DNA of 64,000 bases, from contig NZ_JAGDEL010000008.1 in NCBI RefSeq assembly GCF_017497975.1, positions 143,115-207,114 of the forward strand, written 5' to 3'. Positions 26,477-34,349 of the stretch are shown here, piece after piece. The stretch's first letter is position 1. Every line of letters begins with the position of its first letter. The notes beneath the pieces are model-generated. The model was not told the origin of the DNA, did not search any database, and saw nothing but the letters and a program-made list of their open reading frames with translations. The translations under genes and the position numbers were made by a program. This DNA is from Metabacillus bambusae. Its GTDB lineage: Bacteria; Bacillota; Bacilli; Bacillales; Bacillaceae.

Positions 26477-27559
26477 ATGAATAATCCATATTTATTACTA
26501 ACTCCAGGTCCATTAAGTACATCAGAAACTGTAAGGCTTGCAATGAGAAAAGATTGGTGTACTTGGGATCACGAATACATGCAATTAGTACAAAAAATCA
26601 GACAGCAATTGGTTAATATAGCTACACATCAACGCCACGAATATACGTCTGTATTAATGCAGGGGAGTGGAACGTTTACTGTTGAGTCAGTAATTGGTTC
26701 TGTTATACCAAGGGAATATTCGAAACTTCTCATTGCTACCAATGGTGCATATGGTAATCGGATTGCCCAAATAGCAGGTATTCTCGGGATTCAAACGGTG
26801 ATAAGTCGAACAAATGAGAATGAACCGACAAATATTCTTAAAATTGAACAGTACTTACAAACTGATCAAACGATCACACATGTAGTAGTTGTTCATTGTG
26901 AAACAACAACAGGTATACTAAACCCAGTTGAAGAAGTATGTAAACTAGCAAAAACGTATAATAAAAAAACGATTGTTGATGCGATGAGCAGTTTTGGTGG
27001 AATTGAGATTGATGTACATGAATGGAAAATTGATTTTTTAATTAGCAGTGCGAACAAATGTATTCAAGGTGTTCCTGGTTTTGGATTCGTTATTGCAAGA
27101 ATAGAAGAGCTAGAAAAATGTGAAGGAATTTCACACTCCTTATCGTTAGATTTATATGATCAATGGAAAACGATGGAGGAATCACATGGGAAGTGGAGAT
27201 TTACATCACCGACTCATGTGGTAAGAGCCTTTGATCAAGCTTTACTGGAATTAGAAGAGGAGGGTGGAGTAAGAGCAAGACATAGAAGGTACAGTGAAAA
27301 TCAATTAACACTTGTTGGAGGGATGAGCAAGATTGGATTTGAGCCTTTTGTTTTAAGAGAATATCAATCACCAATCATTACATCCTTCCAATTTCCGAAT
27401 AGAGAATTTGAATTCATTCCTTTTTATCAGCACCTCAAAAAGGAAGGGTTTGTCATTTACCCAGGAAAGGTTTCAGAGGTTTTAACCTTCCGTATAGGTA
27501 CGATTGGGGAAGTGTATAAAAATGATATCGAGCGATTAATACAATCCATTAAAAAATAG
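26477..27559 (+). CDS. phnW: 2-aminoethylphosphonate--pyruvate aminotransferase
   Basis: A 360-residue class V aminotransferase with the PLP lysine at 194 ([12 protein letters not shown]) and the ring-binding Asp at 168 (VDAMSSFGG). The [25 protein letters not shown] opening is diagnostic for PhnW. It converts AEP and pyruvate to phosphonoacetaldehyde and alanine, feeding the phosphonatase encoded just upstream. GGAGGG precedes the ATG; the gene is inside the operon with an 18-base spacing. Confidence 0.95.
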   Translation: MNNPYLLLTPGPLSTSETVRLAMRKDWCTWDHEYMQLVQKIRQQLVNIATHQRHEYTSVLMQGSGTFTVESVIGSVIPREYSKLLIATNGAYGNRIAQIAGILGIQTVISRTNENEPTNILKIEQYLQTDQTITHVVVVHCETTTGILNPVEEVCKLAKTYNKKTIVDAMSSFGGIEIDVHEWKIDFLISSANKCIQGVPGFGFVIARIEELEKCEGISHSLSLDLYDQWKTMEESHGKWRFTSPTHVVRAFDQALLELEEEGGVRARHRRYSENQLTLVGGMSKIGFEPFVLREYQSPIITSFQFPNREFEFIPFYQHLKKEGFVIYPGKVSEVLTFRIGTIGEVYKNDIERLIQSIKK

Positions 27560-27584
27560 GAACACAAAAAGGAGCGGTTTTAAA

Positions 27585-28766
27585 ATGAAGGTATTTTGCT
27601 TAGGTGGAGCTGGTAAAATTGCACGGGAAGCGGCTCTTGACTTAGTTATGTTTTCAAGCTTTGAACAAATCACTGTTGCAGACTACAATGAAGAAGAGGG
27701 ACATAAAGTTGTAGAGTGGCTGAAAGATCCACGAGTTGACTTTGTAAAAGTAAATGTTCATGACCATCAAGATACGTTAGAAAAAATGAAAGGCTATGAC
27801 ATTGTCATGGATGGAACAACAATTACTCTAAATGGAAAAACAACAGCGTGTATAGCAGAAGCTGGCTGCCATGGCATCAATTTAAATGGATTTGGTGAGG
27901 AAGATGCTTACCACGAAAAATTTGTGATAAACGGAAAAACATGCTTGCCTGGTTTTGGAATGACTCCCGGTTTAACACAGCTAATGGCCATGCATGCTGC
28001 TAATCAGCTAGACTCCGTTGAAAGCGTAAGAGTGAGTCATGGTTCATACCGTCCTATTGCATTCTCTAAATCTATAACGGAAACAACTACATATGAATAC
28101 GATCCTGCTCTACCTGGAAGAGTCGTTTATGAAAATGGGAAATTCGTTCAAGTGCCACCTTTTGCAAGACCAAGAGAAATTGAATTGCCAGAGCCTTATG
28201 GAAAAGGAACACAATATATCATTCCGCATGCAGAGACAAAAACATTGGCAAAAGCTTTAAAGCATAAAGATGTAAAGTTAATTGAAGTTCGTGGAACATG
28301 GCCTGAACAAAATATAAAGCTAGTCCGAGCATTATATGAATATGGAATTTTACGAAATGATAAGATCAATATTAATGGCATTGATATTGGTATCATGGAT
28401 TGTATTTCACAGTATTTATATCAATCAAAAGAAGGTTCAGAAACAGACCTTTATGGCTATGCCCTTCACATTGAAGTGATTGGTGAAAGAGATGGTCAGA
28501 AAGCCAAGTATGTTCTAACTCATACACATCCTAAATCAGATGGCTCTGCCCGAGGGTGGGAAGGCTTACGCGCATATACACGAAATGTGGCGATTCCATT
28601 TGCAATTGCTACAGAAATGATCGCAAAGAACCATGTAGAGAAAATAGGAATCATCACTCCAGAAGAAGCGTTTAAAGAACCAGAAGGCTTTTTTAAAGAA
28701 CTGGAAAAGCGTGGTATACTTGTACATGAGAAAATTGACATGTTACATGCACCCACTACAGTCTAA
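27585..28766 (+). CDS. Saccharopine-dehydrogenase-like oxidoreductase in the AEP operon
   Basis: A 393-residue protein with an N-terminal Rossmann fold (KVFCLGGAGKIAREAALDLVMF), an acidic strand end (VADYNEEEGH) that favours NAD(H), and the GINLNGFGEEDAYHE and PGFGMTPGLTQLMAMHAA blocks of the saccharopine dehydrogenase / lysine-6-dehydrogenase group. Members of this group make or break a C-N bond to an aldehyde or keto acid with NAD(P). It has AAAAGGAG before its ATG and sits between phnW and the regulator in a tight operon, so a role in AEP or a related aminophosphonate is likely. Which substrate it acts on is not known to me. It is not a lysine pathway gene by context. Confidence 0.8.
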   Translation: MKVFCLGGAGKIAREAALDLVMFSSFEQITVADYNEEEGHKVVEWLKDPRVDFVKVNVHDHQDTLEKMKGYDIVMDGTTITLNGKTTACIAEAGCHGINLNGFGEEDAYHEKFVINGKTCLPGFGMTPGLTQLMAMHAANQLDSVESVRVSHGSYRPIAFSKSITETTTYEYDPALPGRVVYENGKFVQVPPFARPREIELPEPYGKGTQYIIPHAETKTLAKALKHKDVKLIEVRGTWPEQNIKLVRALYEYGILRNDKININGIDIGIMDCISQYLYQSKEGSETDLYGYALHIEVIGERDGQKAKYVLTHTHPKSDGSARGWEGLRAYTRNVAIPFAIATEMIAKNHVEKIGIITPEEAFKEPEGFFKELEKRGILVHEKIDMLHAPTTV

Positions 28767-28789
28767 CAATTGTCATTAGGGGGATTGTG

Positions 28790-29572
28790 ATGTCTTTACT
28801 AGCAGAAGAGAGAAAAAAGATAATCATGGATTTACTTGAAGAAAATGAACAGGTAAAAGTAGCTGATTTAGCTATACAATTTCATGTTTCAACCGAAACA
28901 ATCCGCCGAGATTTGGAAGAGCTAGAGTCTGAAAATAAGTTAAAAAAAGTTTATGGTGGAGCTGTGAAAATATCTAGAGAAAATGAAGAACCATCTTTAT
29001 TTGAGCGAGAAATATTACGCGTTGAAGAAAAAAAGAGGATTGCACGTAAGGCTTTAGAATTTATCGAAGACGGTGACGTAATCGTTATCGATGAAGGAAC
29101 AACCACCTACCAAATGGTTAATGGACTTTGTGATAAAAAAGGCATTACAGTCATAACGAATTCTTTTCCAGTCTCTTCTTTACTGATCTCACATGCAAAT
29201 AAACAAATGTTTGATGGGGAGCTAATCTTCATTGGTGGAAAAGTACAATTCGACCATTACCGTTCATCAAGCTCTTTATCTGAAAAAATAGCAAAGGAAT
29301 TTTTCCCGGATAAAGTGTTCATTTCGGCAGATGGACTAATACCAGATAAAGGTGTTATGAGTTATGACATAGAAAAAACACAGCTCTCAAAAATCTATTT
29401 AGAAAATGCGACAAAGAGTTTCTTATTGTTAGATCATTCAAAAATAGGGATAAAAGCAAGCTATCGTCTAGCCAGTCTAAAGGATATTGATTATATAATG
29501 AGTGATGTTCCAATTCCTAAAGATTGGAAAAATGAAGAAATCGACAGAAACAAATGGATTTCGTGTAAGTGA
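28790..29572 (+). CDS. DeoR/GlpR-family transcriptional regulator, probable regulator of the AEP operon
   Basis: A 260-residue regulator: N-terminal DeoR winged helix (VADLAIQFHVSTETIRRDLEEL) and a C-terminal DeoR sensor domain (VIVIDEGTTTYQM; FISADGLIPDKGVMSYD) of the sugar-phosphate-isomerase fold, which normally binds a phosphorylated metabolite. Phosphonoacetaldehyde or AEP would be reasonable ligands, but that is inference. It starts 23 bases after the oxidoreductase stop, behind AGGGGG, so it is the last gene of the operon. Confidence 0.87.
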   Translation: MSLLAEERKKIIMDLLEENEQVKVADLAIQFHVSTETIRRDLEELESENKLKKVYGGAVKISRENEEPSLFEREILRVEEKKRIARKALEFIEDGDVIVIDEGTTTYQMVNGLCDKKGITVITNSFPVSSLLISHANKQMFDGELIFIGGKVQFDHYRSSSSLSEKIAKEFFPDKVFISADGLIPDKGVMSYDIEKTQLSKIYLENATKSFLLLDHSKIGIKASYRLASLKDIDYIMSDVPIPKDWKNEEIDRNKWISCK

Positions 29573-29654
29573 AGTGAATAGCTTGTAGAATATATTTAAA
29601 TGACGAAGATGTAGTTGTAATAGAAGTTAACCAACCGTAATGAATAGGATTTTT

Positions 29655-29697
29655 AGGGCAGTCTACCATTAAATGGGATGCTGCCCTCATTTTGCTT
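29655..29697 (+). terminator. Terminator of the AEP operon
   Basis: Stem AGGGCAG / CTGCCCT with an inner imperfect pair (TACC...GGGA), followed by a short T-rich run. Confidence 0.6.
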
Positions 29698-29706
29698 ACG
29701 AACAGA

Positions 29707-29928
29707 TTAAGACGTTTTTTTTTCGTTCTCACCAATATGGATTAACGAATTTCTTTTAATCCAGTATTGGAAGCTATCTAGTGGAAATATTCCTCTGCGT
29801 TTAGAATTGTTCATTTGGATTACTACACTACCTTCTGTTACTTCTAAAATCTTTAATTTGTCCGAATTGCTAATGTTAGGGATAAAACTGCCTTTCAGTT
29901 CAAACTCCATATTGTTGTATAAATCCAT
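29707..29928 (-). CDS. Small protein of unknown function
   Basis: A 73-residue protein starting MDLYNNMEFELKG after a TTGGAGG site. The open frame extends upstream to 29961, but the ribosome binding site lies within that extension. It is mainly beta-type (LKILEVTEGSVVIQMNN), with no signal or membrane segment. No family was recognised. It is transcribed against the AEP operon and stands alone. Confidence 0.6.
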   Translation of the reverse strand: MDLYNNMEFELKGSFIPNISNSDKLKILEVTEGSVVIQMNNSKRRGIFPLDSFQYWIKRNSLIHIGENEKKTS

Positions 29929-29961
29929 TCTAGAAAACCTCCAATAATTAATATTTATCAT

Positions 29962-30415
29962 TAAATTTCCCTGAATTTCATTTATTATCCATTTTCGTTA
30001 TTTGATTTATCCGATTTTTAACAGGCAGTAAAAAATCCACCACAAGATGCTATAGAAGGAATTAAGATCGGTGGTGAAAATACCCGTAAAGATTCAATAG
30101 GTTTCGGTTTATATCAAAAGGAATATAAAAACCATTAGCGAATAAATAGATAGCCATACTTAAGAAAAATGTGACGTTTTTTTCAACTTCTAAATCTAAA
30201 GAAAGGTAGGAGGATTAAACCATTGTTAATAGTTAATAGAGCTTATTTAGATAATGCGTTAAAGAGCATATTTAATCATGGGGTGTAGAATTGACGAAAG
30301 CTCCTTGTTTAATCTTGATTGAATAATTGTAAAAAATGCTGCTCCATTCGTAGTGGTGGTTTTTATTTGATAAAATGTGTATATTGAATCGCTTCACTAA
30401 GAAAGGGGTACATCT
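29962..30415. other. Intergenic region with a possible gene remnant
   Basis: A plus-strand open stretch at about 30023-30138 reads AVKNPPQDAIEGIKIGG...FGLYQKEYKNH then stop, without a start, and looks like the tail of a lost gene that I cannot name. Further on, an AGGAGG site precedes a TTG-started frame of only 21 residues (30223-30288). The end should contain the promoter of the M42 peptidase. Confidence 0.35.
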
Positions 30416-31459
30416 ATGACAACTAATAATGAAACAGTCCAACTAATCAAACAACTAGTGGAAATACCGAGTCCATCAGGTAATACGAATCAAGTGATCA
30501 CATTCGTGGAGCACTATTTGAAAAGTTTTCATGTTGAAATGAATCGAAATAAAAAGGGGGGCTTAGTTGTAACGATTCCTGGTAGCAATAAAGAGCAGCA
30601 TCGAATGCTAACTGCCCATGTTGATACATTAGGAGCAATAGTAAAAGACATTAAATCAAGCGGACGTTTAATGATTGATTTAATTGGTGGCTTTAACTAC
30701 AACTCTATTGAAGGTGAATATTGTAAAATTGAGACAGCAAGTGGCAAAGTCTATACAGGTACAATCCTTATGCATCAAACCTCAGTACATGTTTATAAGG
30801 AAGCAGGAAAACTAGAGAGGAATCAAAAAAATATTGAAGTAAGAATTGATGAAAAAGTACATAATGCAGAGGATACACGTCTACTTGGTATAGAGGTTGG
30901 CGATTTGATTTCGTTCAATCCAAGAGTTGAAATCACAGATAGTGGTTTTATTAAGTCACGTCATTTAGATGATAAGGCAAGTGTGGCGTTGTTGCTCCAG
31001 CTTATAAAGCGGATTTCAGATGAAAAAATCAAACTTCCATATACAACCCATTTTCTAATTTCAAACAATGAAGAAATTGGATATGGTGGGAACTCAAATA
31101 TTCCTTCTGAAACAGTTGAGTATTTAGCTGTTGATATGGGTGCAATTGGTGATGGTCAAGAAACAGATGAATACACTGTTTCAATTTGTGCGAAGGATGC
31201 AAGTGGTCCTTATCATTATGGATTTAGGAAAAAATTAGTGGAGATCGCAAAGCAAAACAACATCGAATATAAAGTAGATATTTATCCATATTACGGATCT
31301 GATGCATCTGCAGCCATTCGTGCAGGACATGATATTGTTCACGGATTAATCGGTCCTGGAATTGATGCTTCACACGCATTTGAGCGAACACATTTATCAT
31401 CATTAGAAAATACTGCAAGCTTGCTGTATTATTATGTGCAATCGAAAATGACATTCTAA
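30416..31459 (+). CDS. M42-family metallopeptidase (glutamyl aminopeptidase/YsdC type)
   Basis: A 347-residue cytoplasmic aminopeptidase with the metal ligands of the M42 family: TAHVDT, SRHLDDKAS, NNEEIGYGG, YLAVDMGA and the late His in SHAFERTHLSS. These enzymes form tetrahedral shells that trim peptides, or act as cellulases in a few relatives. AAGGGG precedes the ATG. No functional partner is nearby. Confidence 0.88.
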   Translation: MTTNNETVQLIKQLVEIPSPSGNTNQVITFVEHYLKSFHVEMNRNKKGGLVVTIPGSNKEQHRMLTAHVDTLGAIVKDIKSSGRLMIDLIGGFNYNSIEGEYCKIETASGKVYTGTILMHQTSVHVYKEAGKLERNQKNIEVRIDEKVHNAEDTRLLGIEVGDLISFNPRVEITDSGFIKSRHLDDKASVALLLQLIKRISDEKIKLPYTTHFLISNNEEIGYGGNSNIPSETVEYLAVDMGAIGDGQETDEYTVSICAKDASGPYHYGFRKKLVEIAKQNNIEYKVDIYPYYGSDASAAIRAGHDIVHGLIGPGIDASHAFERTHLSSLENTASLLYYYVQSKMTF

Positions 31460-31475
31460 CGTTAGATGATAAAAA

Positions 31476-31500
31476 AGGCTGGCTCAATATGGGCCAACCT
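31476..31500 (+). terminator. Terminator after the M42 peptidase
   Basis: Imperfect stem AGGCTGGCTC / GGGCCAACCT preceded by A6. The T-run on the plus strand is poor, so it may act mainly on the opposite strand for the small membrane protein gene. Confidence 0.5.
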
Positions 31501-31504
31501 CTCA

Positions 31505-31672
31505 TTATGATCGATTGATTAACTTATATGTAAGAAATGTACCTCCAAGAAGGAGAGCGGATAACAGTAAAACAAAACCAAGACCAACATCATCAGCAAT
31601 TGTTAGTAAATAAATGATAAGGGCTATATCTGTAATAATCGATCCGATGAAAAGTACTTTAGGTGAGCGCAT
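31505..31672 (-). CDS. Small two-helix membrane protein
   Basis: A 55-residue frame, starting MRSPKVLFIGSIITDIALII behind an AAAGGAG site with good spacing. It contains two hydrophobic segments (about 6-24 and 31-48) separated by Ala-Asp-Asp-Val-Gly and ends in KLINRS. No known family was recognised. The ribosome binding site, the clean two-helix layout and its fit between flanking hairpins make it a credible gene. Confidence 0.65.
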   Translation of the reverse strand: MRSPKVLFIGSIITDIALIIYLLTIADDVGLGFVLLLSALLLGGTFLTYKLINRS

Positions 31673-31722
31673 AATGTTCTCCTTTCAAAATAATCATGAA
31701 TATTTTACTTGCTTAATAATAA

Positions 31723-31752
31723 TAAAAACGAGGGTTAAGCCCCTCGTTTTAT
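31723..31752 (-). terminator. Terminator after the DUF2653 gene
   Basis: Stem AAAACGAGGG / CCCCTCGTTTT around TTAAG, with T-runs on both strands. The minus-strand gene stops inside its distal arm. Confidence 0.8.
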
Positions 31753-32039
31753 TCTACATAAGCGATTACACCTTCATCCTCATCAAGAACAAGCTCAAGA
31801 GCAGCTGAAAAAGGATCAATTTTCAATTCGGTTTCAAGCCAGAAGCGAATTGCCTCAATAATATTAGCTGTAATTAATATTTGCTTGCGGTCATTTACGT
31901 AAGCTTCAGCAGAAAATCCATAATCATCATCATACAATAATTCAATATCTACCTCTTGAGGTTTAATTTGTCTTTTGTACGAAATGTGTAAACAAAGAGC
32001 ATTAACGATATCTTGTTCAGAAACCTTTATTTTCCCCAT
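31749..32039 (-). CDS. DUF2653 (YxcD-like) protein
   Basis: A 96-residue acidic protein that resembles the YxcD family of Bacillus: VSEQDIVNALCLHISYKRQIKPQEVDIELLYDDDYGFSAEAYV, then an IIEAIRFWLETEL helix. Function is unknown. Its start overlaps the end of the upstream membrane-protein gene by 13 bases, with GAGGATGA as its site, so the two are one transcript. Confidence 0.75.
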   Translation of the reverse strand: MGKIKVSEQDIVNALCLHISYKRQIKPQEVDIELLYDDDYGFSAEAYVNDRKQILITANIIEAIRFWLETELKIDPFSAALELVLDEDEGVIAYVE

Positions 32040-32464
32040 ACTGTGTCATCCTCAGATTTACGTTTCTTTTTGAATAAAGTAAATAATTTGCGAATGATAA
32101 AGATAACAGCAATGATGGCTAATCCATTGATAAATAAACCAATGATCGAACCTAAAATGCCTAGATTACTAAGCAATCCACCTAGTAATAAACCAGCTAG
32201 TCCACCTAAAAATAATCCCTTCATAATGCCGCCCATTTTTGGTTTCGCTGTAGTGCTGTTTTTTGTCGTTGTAGACGACTTTTGCTGTGTATCGTCTTTT
32301 TTAAACAGTGACGGGCTATTATTTGTATTGGAGTTAAAGGATTTTTTACCAGATTTATAACCTTTCGCACTTACTGTTGTCAATTGATCGCCAAGCATGA
32401 AACCACCAACTGGAGTGAAAAGTAATGTAAGTACAAGCATTGCAGAAAATAGTTTTTTGAACAT
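32027..32464 (-). CDS. Exported/membrane protein of unknown function (Tim44-like small membrane protein)
   Basis: A 145-residue protein. The ATG at 32464, after TAGGAGGAAACACACC, starts a signal-type hydrophobic N-terminus (MFKKLFSAMLVLTLLFTPVGGFM). A Lys/Ser/Thr/Asn-rich central stretch is followed by a Gly-rich double hydrophobic segment (MGGIMKGLFLGGLAGLLLGG... and IGLFINGLAIIAVIFIIRKLF) and a basic C-terminus. The layout resembles the small Gly-rich 'preprotein translocase Tim44' group of Gram-positives, but function is not established. It is co-transcribed with the DUF2653 gene. Confidence 0.65.
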   Translation of the reverse strand: MFKKLFSAMLVLTLLFTPVGGFMLGDQLTTVSAKGYKSGKKSFNSNTNNSPSLFKKDDTQQKSSTTTKNSTTAKPKMGGIMKGLFLGGLAGLLLGGLLSNLGILGSIIGLFINGLAIIAVIFIIRKLFTLFKKKRKSEDDTVWGK

Positions 32465-32610
32465 GGTGTGTTTCCTCCTACAGTTTAATGTCATCCATAG
32501 AGTTTGAATCTACCTCCATCCATGACAAATAGTAATACGTATTAGAAAAGAAAAAGGTTCCATAATTTTTTTCTTTTCTTAATTGTAATGGATTAATTGA
32601 ATTTACACAA

Positions 32611-32665
32611 AAAATAGATCATTTTGAATCAGTTAAAGTTTTAACTGATTCAAAATGATCTATTT
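32611..32665 (-). terminator. Long perfect hairpin terminator after the GNAT-like gene
   Basis: AATAGATCATTTTGAATCAG and its exact complement around TTAAAGTTTTAA, about 24 base pairs. It lies right at the 3' end of the minus-strand GNAT-like gene. Confidence 0.8.
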
Positions 32666-32666
32666 G

Positions 32667-33188
32667 CTATTCGTTACATACCCATTTTATTTCACCAGAT
32701 TTGTCCTCATAATCTATGTCCACCTGGAAATCATGTTTTTCGTAGAAATGAATGAGGCGATCTACATGATCCCAATCTCTTTCAGCAATGTCACCGGTTA
32801 TTTCAGGGATGTTTTGTTCGATTGCTAGCTCTTTTAAATAATCCATACAAATGGAGCCATAGCCTCTATTTTCTGGGCCTTTTATATCTCCAATATGGAT
32901 TTTTTGTTCGTTAGCATAAGTTGCCTGAATGGAGAAATCCCATTGGCCATTATAGGAGGTTTCACAATCACATAACATGATTTTACACGATTGACTGTCT
33001 TCTGGTGTGTAAACAATAACGAGTTTATCTTCCTTTGCTTGGTCGACACCAAGTACCTTACTTTTTTTAGCAATTTCCTTTAGATTATCCTGCATGCGAA
33101 AGACCTGGAATTCTAAATCCTCTAACTCTTCCTTTAAATCCTCAGGGTCATTTGTACGAGTGTCTTCATCAAGTAATTTACTAAACAT
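32667..33188 (-). CDS. GNAT-like protein with N-terminal coiled coil
   Basis: A 173-residue protein. The first ~50 residues (DPEDLKEELEDLEFQVFRMQDNLKEIAKK) form a probable coiled coil. The rest has a GNAT-like core with IGDIKGPENRGYGSICMDYLKELAIEQ (acetyl-CoA loop) and LIHFYEKHDFQVDIDYE near the end. The catalytic use of acetyl-CoA is inferred. AAAGGAG precedes the ATG. It is monocistronic. Confidence 0.65.
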   Translation of the reverse strand: MFSKLLDEDTRTNDPEDLKEELEDLEFQVFRMQDNLKEIAKKSKVLGVDQAKEDKLVIVYTPEDSQSCKIMLCDCETSYNGQWDFSIQATYANEQKIHIGDIKGPENRGYGSICMDYLKELAIEQNIPEITGDIAERDWDHVDRLIHFYEKHDFQVDIDYEDKSGEIKWVCNE

Positions 33189-33383
33189 GTTGTGCTCCTT
33201 TCTTAGTTGTTGTCCATCTATAAATAATAGATTCTTGTATTCTCATCCTATACTCATAAATGAAAGAAATGTTTTTTTACAACAAACAGTGAAATATTAT
33301 AGATGTTTTCTGAGAATTTTTCAATAGATTAATTGAAAATACCTATTGGAAATACTAGGAAGTTACTTGACATTATCAAAATG

Positions 33384-33408
33384 GTTTACAATCTGAAAAA
33401 TCGGGAAA
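33384..33408 (+). promoter_or_regulatory. Candidate SigB promoter of the YtxH-like gene
   Basis: GTTTAC, a 13-base spacer, then GGGAAA, close to the general-stress consensus (GTTTAA-N12-15-GGGTAT). It is 39 bases before the YtxH-like start, whose relatives belong to the SigB regulon. Confidence 0.5.
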
Positions 33409-33447
33409 TAAACCGATAACAAAGTTATAAATAAAGGAGGAATATTC

Positions 33448-33912
33448 ATGGGACAAGCAATTGTAAAGGAAAAACAACAAAATAATAAATTAATAAAAGG
33501 TATGATCATAGGTGGTGTGGTAGGTGGTGTTCTCACTCTAATTGATCGAAATACAAGAAGTGCTGTAGCGACAAAAGCCGTTGATATAAAGGATTCTTCC
33601 AAAAATATTATCATGCATGTGAAAGAGAATCCGGGTGAAGTAAAGGAGCAACTACTCGAACAGGTAAAACAAGCAACAGATACTTTAAAACATACCATCC
33701 AAGAAGCAAAGAATTTGGCTGAACGAATCAATCGTGATGTTATAAAGGAAGCAAAGGAAATCTCACATGAAGCAGTTTCTTTAGCAGAGGATACAAAGGA
33801 GGAATACTTAGACCTCCAATCAAATGTTAAGGATACTAGCTCCAAGCTAACTGAATCTACAAATAAACCGCAAACACAGGCTGAGCTAAATGCAAACTTA
33901 CATTCATATTAA
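33448..33912 (+). CDS. YtxH-domain protein, general-stress type
   Basis: A 154-residue protein. A short Gly-rich hydrophobic segment near the N-terminus (LIKGMIIGGVVGGVLTLIDRNTR) is followed by a long Lys/Glu-rich amphipathic helix region that could form a coiled coil. This is the layout of the YtxH family, membrane-tethered stress proteins of unknown mechanism. AAAGGAGG precedes the ATG. The DUF3243 gene follows 25 bases on. Confidence 0.75.
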   Translation: MGQAIVKEKQQNNKLIKGMIIGGVVGGVLTLIDRNTRSAVATKAVDIKDSSKNIIMHVKENPGEVKEQLLEQVKQATDTLKHTIQEAKNLAERINRDVIKEAKEISHEAVSLAEDTKEEYLDLQSNVKDTSSKLTESTNKPQTQAELNANLHSY

Positions 33913-33937
33913 CTAGCATAAAAAAGGAGGGCTAATC

Positions 33938-34267
33938 ATGGATCATCAAAATGAAGTCGAGCATTCAGCCCACATTAATAAGGTTGAAAGAGCAGTGAAT
34001 GGTATAGGACAAGAAAAAAAGCAAGAAATCCTCGCCAATTTTGAATCATTTAAAGAATTCCTAGGCAAAAAGGTAGCGATGGGAAAAAAGATGGGATTAA
34101 CTGAAGAACAGTTGGCACTAGCAACACAAAAGGTAGCGGACTTCTTAGCAGAACACGAATACCCACGAAACCGAGAGGAGAAGCTTCTTCAAGAGCTTTG
34201 GAGAGCAGGTTCTGATGACGAACGACATATGCTTTCACATATGTTAATTAAACTGGTGAGATATTGA
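33938..34267 (+). CDS. DUF3243 (YmfJ-like) protein
   Basis: A 109-residue helical protein with the DUF3243 pattern: NFESFKEFLGKKVAMGKKMGLTEEQ, then VADFLAEHEYPRNREEKLLQELWRAGSDDERHML. Family function is unknown; B. subtilis YmfJ is a spore-former protein of this type. This copy has a ~25-residue charged N-terminal extension. AAAAGGAGG precedes the ATG. It is probably in one transcript with the YtxH-like gene and is followed by a terminator. Confidence 0.8.
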   Translation: MDHQNEVEHSAHINKVERAVNGIGQEKKQEILANFESFKEFLGKKVAMGKKMGLTEEQLALATQKVADFLAEHEYPRNREEKLLQELWRAGSDDERHMLSHMLIKLVRY

Positions 34268-34296
34268 GTACACAATAAAATATAAAAAAGATAGGA

Positions 34297-34332
34297 GAAA
34301 AGAGGCTGACTTTAGATGTTAGCCTCTTTTCA
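34297..34332 (+). terminator. Terminator after the DUF3243 gene
   Basis: Stem GAAAAGAGGCT / AGCCTCTTTTC with a ~14-base loop. Confidence 0.7.
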
Positions 34333-34349
34333 ATAGAGACGGAGGAAAA

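Noticed and set aside
33363..33845. Long minus-strand open frame opposite the YtxH-like gene
   Set aside because: It is antisense to a gene with a clear ribosome binding site and family match, and has no site of its own.
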